In this document: positions 1-8,856 of the stretch, one piece after another | Position numbering within the stretch: position 1 is the first letter of the stretch | How the letters are laid out: the number at the start of each line of letters is the position of its first letter | From: Bradyrhizobium lablabi | GTDB lineage: Bacteria > Pseudomonadota > Alphaproteobacteria > Rhizobiales > Xanthobacteraceae | NCBI RefSeq assembly: GCF_001440475.1 | Contig: NZ_LLYB01000129.1 | Location: forward strand, 1-46,919 | Length of the DNA stretch: 46,919 nucleotides | Direction of reading: 5' to 3' | The notes under the pieces: model-generated | Databases searched by the model: none | Seen by the model: only the letters and a program-made list of their open reading frames with translations | What the model was told of the DNA's origin: nothing | Position numbers and translations under genes: made by a program

Positions 1-313
1 CGGCCGCGGGCGCTGCCGCCTTCGGTGCCGCAGTGTCGGCCGGCTTCGCCGCCGCCGGGGCCTCCACCGCGCGTACCGCGCCCTGGCAGCTCGATGACAG
101 GCTCGACATGTTCTTCTGCAGGCATTGCAGCGATGCCTCGCCGCCCGGCGGCACGCTGGAGCAATGCGCTATGTAATCAGAACGGCACTGCGACTTGATC
201 GCGTCACGTTGCGCCTGGGTCGGCGCTTGCGCAAGCGCGGGTGCTGCAATTGCGAATATCGCGGCCGCCAACAGCGGCCCATACGTTCTCGCACGCGTCA
301 ACGTGTTGATCAT
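1..313 (-). CDS. Secreted Cys-rich repeat protein, C-terminus outside window
   Basis: The minus strand reads open from an ATG at 313 to the window edge (104 residues, incomplete). Residues 1-29 form a signal peptide ending ALAQA, so the protein is probably periplasmic. The mature part has four cysteines (C43, C51, C64, C76) spaced C-x7-C then C-x11-C around a PGGEASLQCL segment, the pattern of the short cysteine-rich repeat (Pfam Cys_rich_FGFR type) found in small exported proteins of Bradyrhizobium. An Ala/Pro/Lys-rich tail begins near residue 84 and runs off the window. An AAAGGA ribosome site lies about 9 bases upstream of the ATG. The function is unknown; the four cysteines probably form disulfides (inference). 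It is divergent from the RND efflux operon. Confidence 0.7.
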   Translation of the reverse strand, partial: MINTLTRARTYGPLLAAAIFAIAAPALAQAPTQAQRDAIKSQCRSDYIAHCSSVPPGGEASLQCLQKNMSSLSSSCQGAVRAVEAPAAAKPADTAAPKAAAPAA

Positions 314-516
314 TTGAATAATCCTTTTGTCGTCGCCGGAAGCCCGCCGCTTCAACCGAAGTGATAATCTCGAAAGCGCCTAAAGAAAAAATCGGCCTGC
401 ATCATTTTCGCTTTCCGGTTCCGCTGCAAGCGGATTGTTGCTATTTTCATGGGGTAGCGGAAAGCCAGTTTTTGAATAAAGCCTTTTCCAGAACAGAACC
501 TATTGGGGCACTGAAA

Positions 517-1722
517 ATGAAGGCTTCGCGTTCGCCTGCACGCTCGGAATCATACGGCACCGCCGCACAAAGAGGCGCCGCCGCTTGGCGTGCGGGTTTC
601 GCAATTGCGGCGATGGGTCTCTTAAGTGCCTGCGAACAAAATGCTTTTGTCCCGCCGCCGCCGCCGAAGGTCGACGTCGCGGTACCGGTGCAACGGTCCT
701 TCACGCGCTATCTGGAGGCGACCGGCAATACCGCAGCATTCAAGAACGTCGATCTGGTCGCGCGCGTGCAAGGCTTTCTGCAATCGATCAACTACAAGGA
801 CGGCGCCTATGTGAAGGAAGGCACGTCGCTGTTCACGATCGAGCCTGATACCTACAAGCTGAAGCTCGAACAGGCGCAGGCGGCCGAATCCGGTGCGCAG
901 GCAACGCTGAGGCAGGCCGAGGCGGACTTCAAGCGCCAGCAGGAGCTGGTTCAGCGGCAAGCCGTTTCCCAGGCCACGCTGGATACTTCGACGTCGACGC
1001 GCGACAACGCGCAGGCGAGCTTGTTGCAGGCCCAGGTCAATACCAAGATCGCGGCGGTGAACTATGGTTATACCAATGTGGCCGCGCCTTTCGACGGCGT
1101 CGTCAGCGCGCACCTCGTCTCCATCGGTGAACTCGTCGGGGCATCGTCGCCGCCGACGCAACTCGCCACCATTGTGGCGCTCGAACCGATCTATGTGAAT
1201 TTCAACGTCAATGAGCAGGACGTGCTGCGGATTCGGGCGGAAGCCCGTCAGCGCGGGATGACGGCTGATGATCTCAGGCAATTGCCAGTCGAAGTCGGGT
1301 TGCAGACCGAGACCGGGTTTCCGCACAAGGGCAACCTCGACTACGCGGCCGCGACACTCAATCAGTCGACGGGTACGCTTCCCGTGCGTGGCGTGCTGGC
1401 CAATTCCGACCGCGCGTTGCTGCCGGGGTTCTTTGTCCGCGTCCGCGTGCCTGTGGATCAGGTGGAGAACGCGCTGTTCGTGCCTGATGTCGCGCTCGGC
1501 GCCGATCAGGCCGGACGCTATCTGCTGGTCGTGAACGGCGAAAATATCGTCGAACAGCGCAAGGTGCGGGTCGGGCCGCTGGACGGCGGGTTGCGCGTGA
1601 TCGAGGAGGGGCTCAAGCCCGACGATCGCGTCGTCACCGCCGGGCTGCTGCGCGCGATTCCCGGCCAGAAGGTCGATCCGCAACTGAAGAAGATCGAAGC
1701 ACAGCCTGCTGCAGCCAAGTAG
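517..1722 (+). CDS. RND efflux periplasmic adaptor, lipoprotein (HlyD/AcrA family)
   Basis: This is the membrane-fusion subunit of a tripartite RND exporter, bridging the inner-membrane pump just downstream to an outer-membrane channel. The ATG at 517 gives 401 residues, normal for MexA/AcrA. The N-terminus has a basic stretch, a hydrophobic helix and a lipobox LLSAC with the acylated cysteine at C39, so it should be anchored to the inner membrane. The sequence then shows the barrel-sandwich (lipoyl) half near 60-100, an alpha-helical hairpin rich in Gln/Ala (about 110-175), the second lipoyl half with AAPFDGVV, and a C-terminal beta-barrel ending with VTAGLLRAIPGQKV. The frame is open back to a GTG at 361, but that extension would precede the lipobox by 90 residues and is unlikely. 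The pump gene starts 9 bases after the stop. No outer-membrane channel gene or local regulator is visible. Confidence 0.9.
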   Translation: MKASRSPARSESYGTAAQRGAAAWRAGFAIAAMGLLSACEQNAFVPPPPPKVDVAVPVQRSFTRYLEATGNTAAFKNVDLVARVQGFLQSINYKDGAYVKEGTSLFTIEPDTYKLKLEQAQAAESGAQATLRQAEADFKRQQELVQRQAVSQATLDTSTSTRDNAQASLLQAQVNTKIAAVNYGYTNVAAPFDGVVSAHLVSIGELVGASSPPTQLATIVALEPIYVNFNVNEQDVLRIRAEARQRGMTADDLRQLPVEVGLQTETGFPHKGNLDYAAATLNQSTGTLPVRGVLANSDRALLPGFFVRVRVPVDQVENALFVPDVALGADQAGRYLLVVNGENIVEQRKVRVGPLDGGLRVIEEGLKPDDRVVTAGLLRAIPGQKVDPQLKKIEAQPAAAK

Positions 1723-1731
1723 GAGCCGGCC

Positions 1732-4700
1732 ATGATTTCGAAGTTTTTCATCGAGCGGCCCGTTCTTTCCAACGTCATCGCGATCCTGATGATCCTGATC
1801 GGCGGCGTCTGCCTGCTCCGGCTCGCCGTCGCGCAATATCCTGAGGTCGTGCCGCCGACGGTGCAGGTCACCACCCGCTATCCCGGCGCCAGCGCGAAAA
1901 CCGTGATCGATACGGTGGCACTGCCGATCGAGCAGCAGGTCAACGGCGTCGAGGACATGCTCTACATGCAGTCCTACAGCGGCGCCGATGGCACCTATAC
2001 GCTGACGGTTACGTTCAAGATCGGCACCGACCTCAACTTCGCGCAGGTGCTGGTGCAGAACCGGGTGTCGAGTGCGCTGGCGCAACTGCCGCAATCGGTG
2101 CAGAATCAGGGCGTCACGGTGCAGAAAAGATCGACGGCGATCCTGCTGTTCGTGACGCTGAGCTCGCCGAATGCGACCTATGACAGCCTGTTCCTGAGCA
2201 ACTACGCCACCATCAACATTCGCGATGAACTCTCGCGTCTGCCCGGCGTCGGCAACGTCACCGTGTTCGGTGCCGGCCAGTATTCCATGCGGGTCTGGCT
2301 CGATCCGAACAAACTGTATGCGCGCAGCCTGATGCCGCAGGACGTGATCAACGCGATCCAGCAGCAGAGTCAGCAGGTCACCGCGGGCCAGGTCGGGGCA
2401 CCGCCAACGCCCGCAGGGCAGGCGTTCCAATTTACGCTGAACGTCAGTGGACGGCTCACTGACACCAGCGAGTTCGAGAACATAATCGTCAAGACCGGCA
2501 CTAGCGGTGATGTCACGCGCGTCCGCGACGTGGGCTGGGTCGAGCTCGGCGCCCAGACCTACAGCCAGGTGTTCTCGCTTAACAACAAGCCGGCCACCGG
2601 CATCGGCGTGTTCCAGTCGCCCGGCGCCAACGCGCTCGAGGTTCAGCAGGCCGTCGAGAAGAAGATGCAGCTGCTCGCGAAGGCGTTTCCGCAGGACGTG
2701 GTCTACGCTACGCCGTTCGATACCACCAAATTCGTCTCGGAATCGATCAATGAGGTCTACAAGACGTTGATCGAGGCCGGCCTTCTCGTCCTCGTCGTGA
2801 TCCTGATCTTCCTGCAGGACTGGCGCGCGATGCTGGTGCCGGCGACCACGGTGCCGGTGACGATCATTGGCGCTTTTGCAGCGATGGCGGCGCTCGGCTT
2901 CACCATCAACATCTCGACGTTGTTTGCGATCGTGCTCGCGATCGGCATCGTGGTTGATGACGCCATCGTCGTGGTCGAAGGCGCCGCGCACAATATCGAG
3001 AAGGGCATGTCCGGCCATGACGCCGCGATCAGCGCGATGAACGCGCTGTTCGCGCCGATCATCGGCATCACGCTGGTGCTGATCTCGGTGTTCCTGCCCT
3101 CGGCGTTTCTGCCGGGATTGACCGGGCAGATGTATGCGCAGTTCGCGCTGGTCATTGCCGCAACCGCGCTGCTCAGCGCCATCAATGCGGCGACGCTGAA
3201 GCCCACGCAGTGTGCGTTGTGGCTGCGGCGGCCGGTGCCGCCGGAGCAACGCAACTTCTTCTATCGCGGCTTCAACGCGGTCTATAACCGCATAGAGGCC
3301 TGGTATAGCCGGCTGATCGGCCGTCTTGTCGCGCACAGCAATATATCCGTCATCTGCGCGCTGATCCTGATCGCCATCGGTGGCTACGGCCTGTCGCGGG
3401 TGCCAACCGGCTTCATTCCGATCGAGGACCAGGGCTATCTCCTGGTCGCCGTGCAATTGCCCGACGGCGCCGCCCTCGATCGCACCCAGCGTGTGCTCGA
3501 CCGGGTCAGCGAGATAACCGGCAAAACCGCGGGCGTCGATCAGGTGATCACCATTGCCGGCATCTCCGCGCTCGACAATTCTTCCAGTCTCGCCAACGCC
3601 GGCGTCGCCTACCTGATTCTGAAAGAGTGGAGCGCGCGCGGCGCGGGCGAGGATTTGCGGTCGCTGTTCGTCGGATTGAACGAGAAGCTCTCGGTGATCG
3701 ACGAGGCGCGGATTCTGGTGGTTCCGCCGCCGCCGATCCAGGGCATCGGCAACGCCGCCGGCTTTGCGATGCAGGTGCAGTTGCGCGACGGCAGTTCCGA
3801 CTTCAGCAAGCTGCAGGCCATCACTGGCGCGATCGTCGCCAATGCGTCGTCACAGAGCGCGCTGCAGCGGGTCAGTTCGCCGTTCCGCTCGACGGTGCCG
3901 CAGTTCGACATCGAGGTGGACCGGATCAAGACCCAGACGCTGCATGTCACGACCGACCAGATCTTCTCGACGCTGTCGTCCTACATGGGTTCGACCTTCG
4001 TCAACCAGTTCAACAAGTTCGGCCGTACTTTCCAGGTCTATGCGCAGGCGGACGCGCAATTCCGCCTGACGCCGCGTGACATCCAGAACATGATGGTGCG
4101 TAACAGCAATGGCGACATGATCCCGCTCGGCACGGTGGCCAAGATCACGCCGGCGGTCGGCCCCTCACTGATCAGCCTGTACAATCTCTATCCTTCCGCA
4201 ACCATCATCGGCTTGCCGGCCACAGGTTACAGCTCCGGCCAGTCGATGAAGCTGATGGAAGAGATCGCCGCGAAGACCTTGCCGCCGGGCACGGGCTTCG
4301 AGTGGACGGCGATGTCGTACCAGGAGAAGGTGGTCGGCGGCCAGATCTATTGGGCGTTCGGCCTCGCCCTGCTGCTGGTCTATCTCGTTCTGGCCGGGCA
4401 ATATGAAAGTTGGTACGCGCCGATCTCTGTCATCCTCGCGGTGCCGCTATCCTTGCTCGGCCCGATGATCGTGCTGACCGGGCTCCGGATCGAGAACAAC
4501 CTCTATACCCAGATCGGCATCATCCTGTTGATCGCGTTGTCGGCCAAGAACGCCATCCTGATCGTGGAGGTGGCGCTCGAGCTTCATGTGCGCGACCGCA
4601 AGCCGCTCTTGGAATCTGCGGTCGAAGCGGCACGGGCGCGATTCCGGCCAATCCTGATGACGTCGTTTGCCTTCATCTTCGGCATGATCCCGCTGGTGCT

Positions 4701-4890
4701 CGCGACCGGCGCCGGCGCCAATGCGCGGAAGTCGATCGGCATCACCGCGTTCTCGGGCATGCTGGCCTCGACCTGTCTGGCCGTGCTGTTCGTGCCGACG
4801 TTCTTTGTCGTGATCCAGCGGTTCGAGAACTGGCTGAAGGAGCGGAAGGCGAAGAAGGCGGGGACGCAGGCGATCCCGCAGATGGAGTAA
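1732..4890 (+). CDS. RND multidrug efflux pump, HAE1 family inner-membrane transporter
   Basis: Proton-driven exporter of the AcrB/MexB type, 1052 residues, the usual family length. The N-terminus (SKFFIERPVLSNVIAILM) is the standard first transmembrane helix, followed by a large periplasmic porter loop, a central block of helices, a second periplasmic loop and a C-terminal helix block. The proton-relay residues are present: paired aspartates D409 and D410 in the VVDDAIVVVE helix and lysine K939 in LSAKNAILIVE, matching AcrB D407, D408 and K940, so the pump should be active. It is translated right after the adaptor (9-base gap), forming a two-gene operon. Substrate cannot be read from sequence; HAE1 pumps usually export hydrophobic or amphiphilic compounds. 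The outer-membrane partner must be encoded elsewhere. Confidence 0.95.
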   Translation: MISKFFIERPVLSNVIAILMILIGGVCLLRLAVAQYPEVVPPTVQVTTRYPGASAKTVIDTVALPIEQQVNGVEDMLYMQSYSGADGTYTLTVTFKIGTDLNFAQVLVQNRVSSALAQLPQSVQNQGVTVQKRSTAILLFVTLSSPNATYDSLFLSNYATINIRDELSRLPGVGNVTVFGAGQYSMRVWLDPNKLYARSLMPQDVINAIQQQSQQVTAGQVGAPPTPAGQAFQFTLNVSGRLTDTSEFENIIVKTGTSGDVTRVRDVGWVELGAQTYSQVFSLNNKPATGIGVFQSPGANALEVQQAVEKKMQLLAKAFPQDVVYATPFDTTKFVSESINEVYKTLIEAGLLVLVVILIFLQDWRAMLVPATTVPVTIIGAFAAMAALGFTINISTLFAIVLAIGIVVDDAIVVVEGAAHNIEKGMSGHDAAISAMNALFAPIIGITLVLISVFLPSAFLPGLTGQMYAQFALVIAATALLSAINAATLKPTQCALWLRRPVPPEQRNFFYRGFNAVYNRIEAWYSRLIGRLVAHSNISVICALILIAIGGYGLSRVPTGFIPIEDQGYLLVAVQLPDGAALDRTQRVLDRVSEITGKTAGVDQVITIAGISALDNSSSLANAGVAYLILKEWSARGAGEDLRSLFVGLNEKLSVIDEARILVVPPPPIQGIGNAAGFAMQVQLRDGSSDFSKLQAITGAIVANASSQSALQRVSSPFRSTVPQFDIEVDRIKTQTLHVTTDQIFSTLSSYMGSTFVNQFNKFGRTFQVYAQADAQFRLTPRDIQNMMVRNSNGDMIPLGTVAKITPAVGPSLISLYNLYPSATIIGLPATGYSSGQSMKLMEEIAAKTLPPGTGFEWTAMSYQEKVVGGQIYWAFGLALLLVYLVLAGQYESWYAPISVILAVPLSLLGPMIVLTGLRIENNLYTQIGIILLIALSAKNAILIVEVALELHVRDRKPLLESAVEAARARFRPILMTSFAFIFGMIPLVLATGAGANARKSIGITAFSGMLASTCLAVLFVPTFFVVIQRFENWLKERKAKKAGTQAIPQME

Positions 4891-5008
4891 ACCGTGTGTC
4901 GGCACGCGTCGTGGCCGAGGCGTCATGCGCAAGGCGTTCACCAGGGACGGCATCAAGCCCGGTCTGACGGAACCAATATTCCGGTCTGATGTTTGTTAGC
5001 GGCCACGT

Positions 5009-5036
5009 GCGACGCTCCACGTCAACGTGGCGTTGC
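5009..5036 (+). terminator. Possible hairpin after the efflux operon
   Basis: A bulged stem (GCGACG..CCACG, loop TCAA, CGTGG..CGTTGC) lies 118 bases after the pump stop codon. No clear T-run follows, so it may be a Rho-dependent or processing hairpin instead of a classical terminator. Confidence 0.3.
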
Positions 5037-5139
5037 TTCGCGTACTCCCCAAACGCCTGCCTGTCCGCCGATTGCCGCTTCGTTCGGAAATCAGGATGGC
5101 AGATTGAAAGTAAACAAGAAAAACCGGAGGAAGCTTTCC

Positions 5140-6255
5140 ATGACTAACCGCCGTGATTTTCTGAAGGCCGGTAGCGCGGCCGTCGCTACCGGGATCGTCT
5201 TCTGCAATTGTGGTCTGCTGCACAGCGTGCAGGCCCAGCAACCACGCCAGACCCTGCCGGTCAGGGTCGCCGGACAACGGGTCAGAACGATCGACGTCCA
5301 CTCCCACTGCCACTTCCGCGAAGCCGGCGCGCTGCTCGGCGCCGATGCTGCCGCAGCCCAGCTTCCGCCGGTCAACGGCGCGGAGGAGGCCTTCATCGAA
5401 ATCGACCGGCGGCTCGCCGCCATGGATGCCCAGGCCGTCGACATGGAAGTGCTGTCGATCAATCCGTTCTGGTACAACCGCGAGCGCGATCTGGCCGGCC
5501 AGATCGTGAAGATACAGAACGAAAAGCTGGCTGAACTCTGTGCCTCAAAGCCCGACCGGTTTGCAGCTTTCGCCTCCCTCACCCTGCAGGCGCCCGATCT
5601 TGCCGTGCAGGAACTCGAGACCGCGGTGAAGAAGCAGGGCTTGAAGGGAGCCGCGATCGGCGACGTCGTCAACGGCATGGAATTCTCCGATCCGAAGTTC
5701 CACCCGGTGTGGGCCAAGGCGGAAGAACTCGGCGTGCCCCTGTTTATTCATCCGCAGGGCATTCCCGAGCTCAGCAAGCGATTGAGCGGCAATGGCTGGC
5801 TTGCCAACACGATCGGCAATCCGCTGGGAACGACGCTGGCGCTCTCGCACCTTATCTTCGAGGGTACCTTCGACCGCTTTGCCGGGCTGAAAGTGATCGC
5901 AGCCCATGGCGGCGGCTTCCTGCCCTCTTATGCCGATCGTTCGGATCATGCTTGTCTGGTCGGTCCCAAAGGCTGCAATCCGAACGTGCAGCTCAAGAAA
6001 AAGCCGACCGAATACCTCAAGCAGATCTATTTCGATTCGCTGATCTTCTCACCCGAGGCGATCCGCCATCTGGCAGCCCAGGTTGGCGCCAGCCAGATCG
6101 TACTGGGCAGCGACTACCCGTATCCCTGGCAGCTCAATCCGGTGGGCCACATTTTCGACTCTGCATCGCTCAGCGACGACGAGAAAGCCGATATCCTCGG
6201 CCGCACCGCCGAAAGACTGTTCAATCTGGAGCGGTCCGTCGGACAAGCACGGTGA
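5140..6255 (+). CDS. Tat-exported amidohydrolase (ACMSD-like, amidohydrolase 2)
   Basis: Metal-dependent hydrolase or decarboxylase of the amidohydrolase-2 (ACMSD/gamma-resorcylate decarboxylase) group, 371 residues from the ATG at 5140, which has a strong ACCGGAGGAAG ribosome site. Residues 1-33 are a twin-arginine signal (NRRDFLKAGSAAVATG, ending VQAQ), so the enzyme should fold in the cytoplasm and be exported. The barrel begins with the metal motif DVHSHCHF (H54, H56), has the mid-barrel histidine in LFIHPQG, a later histidine in IAAHGGGFLP, and the final aspartate in LGSDYPYPW, as in the family. Members usually act on aromatic or semialdehyde carboxylates; the substrate here is unknown. 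Most characterised members are cytoplasmic, so the signal peptide is notable. The open frame extends upstream to 4993 but lacks a better start. Confidence 0.85.
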   Translation: MTNRRDFLKAGSAAVATGIVFCNCGLLHSVQAQQPRQTLPVRVAGQRVRTIDVHSHCHFREAGALLGADAAAAQLPPVNGAEEAFIEIDRRLAAMDAQAVDMEVLSINPFWYNRERDLAGQIVKIQNEKLAELCASKPDRFAAFASLTLQAPDLAVQELETAVKKQGLKGAAIGDVVNGMEFSDPKFHPVWAKAEELGVPLFIHPQGIPELSKRLSGNGWLANTIGNPLGTTLALSHLIFEGTFDRFAGLKVIAAHGGGFLPSYADRSDHACLVGPKGCNPNVQLKKKPTEYLKQIYFDSLIFSPEAIRHLAAQVGASQIVLGSDYPYPWQLNPVGHIFDSASLSDDEKADILGRTAERLFNLERSVGQAR

Positions 6256-6261
6256 AGGGAG

Positions 6262-6320
6262 ATGGCCGGGCATAGGTGAGCGGAAGCCACGCGGCTGTTC
6301 GGACGGCCACGCCCGGCCAT
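6262..6320. repeat. Imperfect inverted repeat at a convergent junction
   Basis: Arms ATGGCCGGGCAT (6262-6273) and ACGCCCGGCCAT (6309-6320) pair at 11 of 12 positions. The element fills the 72-base gap between the amidohydrolase and the minus-strand oxidoreductase, so it may act as a two-way terminator. It resembles the GGCCGGG-type palindromic repeats common in Bradyrhizobium (inference). Confidence 0.55.
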
Positions 6321-6327
6321 GACGTCC

Positions 6328-7329
6328 CTACACCCGCACCATCCGCTTGCCGCGGTTCTCGCCGGCGAGCAGGCCGATCAGGGCTTTCGGGGTGTTCTCG
6401 ATGCCGTCGATCACGTCCTCTTGCACTTTCAATTTGCCTGACGCGACCCAGGACTGCAGGTCCTTCAATGCCGCGGCGCTCTGGTCCATGTAATCCATCA
6501 CGATGAAGCCCTGCATGACGAGGCGCTTCACCACGATCAGGCCGGGCACGCCGCGCGGGCCGTGCGCCGACGGCACGCCGTCATATTGCGAGATCGCGCC
6601 GCAGCAGGCGATGCGGCCGCGGTTGTTCATCAGCGACAGGCAGGCTTCGAGAATGTCGCCGCCGACATTGTCGAAATAGACATCGATGCCCTTGGGGGCG
6701 GCAGCGCGCAGCGCCTTGAAGGTGGCGCCGTCCTTGTAGTCGACCGCGGCATCGAAGCCGAGTTCGGACGTCAGCCACCGACACTTGTCCTTGCCGCCGG
6801 CAATGCCGATGACGTTGCAGCCCTTGATCTTGGCGATCTGGCCGACGATCGATCCGACCGAGCCGGCGGCCGCCGACACCACGACAGTCTCGCCTTCCTT
6901 CGGCTTGCCGACATGCAACAGGCCAAAATAGGCGGTGAGGCCGGCGATGCCGTAGACGCTGAGCAGATGCGTCATCGGTTCCATCTTCGGCATCTTGTTC
7001 AGATGCTTCGCCGGCACGGCGGCATAGTCCTGCCAGCCGGTGTCGCCGAACACGATATCTCCCGGCGCTAGTCCCGGCGCATTCGAGGACACGACTTCCG
7101 CGATGCTGCCGCCGGCCATCACCGTGTTGGCCTCGACCGCAGCGCGGTAGGTGGCGCCGTGCATCCAGGCGCGGTTGGCGGCGTCGAGCGAGATATAGCG
7201 CGTCCGTACCAGCACCTCGCCGTCCTTCGGCGCGGGAACGCTGCCGTTGACCATCTTGAAATGCTCAGGCCCCAGCTTGCCGGTCGGCTTCTCGACCAGC
7301 AGGATCTGACGATTGACGGTGTCGCTCAT
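6328..7329 (-). CDS. NADP-dependent oxidoreductase, CurA/PTGR type (MDR, zinc-free)
   Basis: Medium-chain dehydrogenase/reductase of the leukotriene B4 dehydrogenase/CurA branch, which reduces the double bond of alpha,beta-unsaturated ketones or aldehydes with NADPH. The ATG at 7329 has a good GGAGGG site and gives 333 residues, the family length. Visible features: the N-terminal RQILLVEKPTGKLGPEHF segment, the nucleotide-binding loop SAAAGSVGSIVGQIAK near the middle, IDVYFDNVGGDILE typical of this branch, and no zinc-binding cysteine set. The frame stays open far upstream through 9603, but that is antisense to the transporter genes. It is divergent from the symporter gene, with 225 bases between them, and probably acts in detoxification of reactive carbonyls (inference). 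Confidence 0.9.
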   Translation of the reverse strand: MSDTVNRQILLVEKPTGKLGPEHFKMVNGSVPAPKDGEVLVRTRYISLDAANRAWMHGATYRAAVEANTVMAGGSIAEVVSSNAPGLAPGDIVFGDTGWQDYAAVPAKHLNKMPKMEPMTHLLSVYGIAGLTAYFGLLHVGKPKEGETVVVSAAAGSVGSIVGQIAKIKGCNVIGIAGGKDKCRWLTSELGFDAAVDYKDGATFKALRAAAPKGIDVYFDNVGGDILEACLSLMNNRGRIACCGAISQYDGVPSAHGPRGVPGLIVVKRLVMQGFIVMDYMDQSAAALKDLQSWVASGKLKVQEDVIDGIENTPKALIGLLAGENRGKRMVRV

Positions 7330-7392
7330 GACGTTCTCTCCCTCCGTATTATTCTTCCCGTGGTATTTTTGATGCAACTGACTGCGCATGAA

Positions 7393-7428
7393 GCGTTCAG
7401 CTGCACAGATTGTGCGCTGCATGAACGC
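7393..7428. promoter_or_regulatory. Imperfect palindrome between divergent genes, possible operator
   Basis: The segments GCGTTCAGCTGCACA and TGCGCTGCATGAACGC form an imperfect inverted repeat in the 225-base gap between the oxidoreductase and the symporter. Its position suggests a regulator site, but no regulator gene is adjacent and no family can be named. Confidence 0.3.
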
Positions 7429-7554
7429 TAGTCGGCGTGTGCGCTTTCTACAACAGGAACATTCCGGCAAATCCGGCAAGTCCCGACGGCTGTTGCATCG
7501 GTTACGAAATCTGCCAAGCTTGCCACTGCCGGTTGCCAAGAGACGGGGGCATGA

Positions 7555-8844
7555 ATGTCCAACAGGTTTACGCAACTCATCCTGATCGCGATGGCGCTCG
7601 GTATCGTGATGGGCACGGTGGTTTTCAACTACATGCCCGACAGCCGCGTCGAGATCGCGGCATCCGTCAACCTGATAGCCATGCTCTTCCTGCGCCTGAT
7701 CAAGATGATCATCGCGCCGCTGGTGTTCGCGACCCTCGTCGGTGGCATCGCGCATATGGGTACCGGCTCCAAGCTGGGCCGCGTGTTCGCCAAGACGATG
7801 GGCTGGTTCGTCAGCGCCTCCTTTGTCTCGCTGCTGCTTGGCCTCGTCATGGTCAACCTGCTGCAGCCCGGCGCCAATTTTCCCGGCACGCTGCCCGAAA
7901 AGGGACAATCGACCGGCCTGCCGGTCTCGGCCTTCTCGATCGAGAAATTCCTGACGCATCTGATCCCGACCTCGATCGCGGATGCGATGGCGCAGAACGA
8001 GATCCTGCAGATCGTGGTGTTCGCCGTGTTCTTCGCGGTCGCGCTCGGCGCTTTGCCGGATCGCGCCAAGCCCATGCTGGGGCTGATCGACGACCTCGCC
8101 CATATCATGCTGAAAGTCACCGGCTATGTAATGCTGTTCGCGCCGATCGCGGTGTGGGCGGCGATCATGGCGACAGTGTCGAAGAACGGCCTCGGCGTGC
8201 TGTGGAAGCTGATCGTGTTCATGGGCGGCTTCTATCTCTCGCTGATGATCCTGTGGGTCATCCTGATCGTGGTCGGCTTCATCGTGATCGGGCCGCGATA
8301 CAGCCATTTGCTGCGCCTGATCCGCGAGCCGCTGATGATCGCGTTCTCGACGGCGTCGTCGGAAGCCGCCTATCCGAAGACGCTGGAAGGCCTCAACCGC
8401 TTCGGCGCCTCGTCGCGGATTTCGGCCTTCGTGCTGCCGCTCGGTTATTCCTTCAACCTCGACGGCACGATGATGTACTGCACCTTCGCCGCCGTCTTCA
8501 TCGCGCAGACCTACCACATCGACATGTCGCTCGGCACGCAGCTCGCGATGCTGGCGACGCTGATGATCACCTCCAAGGGCGTTGCCGGCGTGCCGCGCGC
8601 ATCGCTGGTGGTGATCGCCTCGACGCTCAGCCAGTTCGGCATTCCCGAGGCCGGCTTGTTGATGATCATGGGCATCGATACCTTCCTCGACATGGGCCGC
8701 AGCGCCACCAACGTGATCGGCAACTCGCTGGCGACCGCCGTGGTGGCGAAATGGGAGGGCGAGCTGAAGCCCGAGCATGAGCTTGGACCGGACGATATCG
8801 TTCCCACCGACGCCGTTCCGGGCGCCCCGCTGCCGGCCCATTGA
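7555..8844 (+). CDS. Dicarboxylate/amino acid:cation symporter (DAACS/SLC1 family)
   Basis: Inner-membrane secondary transporter of the GltP/DctA family, 429 residues with about eight helices and two re-entrant loops. Start ATG at 7555; an overlapping ATG at 7551 is in another frame. Re-entrant loop 1 carries STASSEAAYP (265-274) and helix 7 carries FNLDGTMMY (NLDGT at 301-305). The substrate-site helix reads D375, D379, R382, N386 and N390. By alignment to GltPh (D390, D394, R397, N401, D405), the amino-binding D394 equivalent is kept, which favours an acidic amino acid as substrate over a plain dicarboxylate, while N390 replaces the sodium-site D405, as in DctA. This substrate reading is inference. 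The gene for a periplasmic binding protein follows after 12 bases. Confidence 0.9.
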   Translation: MSNRFTQLILIAMALGIVMGTVVFNYMPDSRVEIAASVNLIAMLFLRLIKMIIAPLVFATLVGGIAHMGTGSKLGRVFAKTMGWFVSASFVSLLLGLVMVNLLQPGANFPGTLPEKGQSTGLPVSAFSIEKFLTHLIPTSIADAMAQNEILQIVVFAVFFAVALGALPDRAKPMLGLIDDLAHIMLKVTGYVMLFAPIAVWAAIMATVSKNGLGVLWKLIVFMGGFYLSLMILWVILIVVGFIVIGPRYSHLLRLIREPLMIAFSTASSEAAYPKTLEGLNRFGASSRISAFVLPLGYSFNLDGTMMYCTFAAVFIAQTYHIDMSLGTQLAMLATLMITSKGVAGVPRASLVVIASTLSQFGIPEAGLLMIMGIDTFLDMGRSATNVIGNSLATAVVAKWEGELKPEHELGPDDIVPTDAVPGAPLPAH

Positions 8845-8856
8845 TGGGAGGGATGC

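Noticed and set aside
361..516. N-terminal extension of the efflux adaptor from a GTG at 361
   Set aside because: It would place the lipobox 91 residues into the protein; the ATG at 517 gives a normal lipoprotein signal.
622..3456. Long minus-strand open frame of about 940 codons opposite the efflux genes
   Set aside because: It is rich in Arg, His and Asp with no domain or ribosome site, and lies opposite two well-supported genes. Such antisense frames are expected at this GC content.
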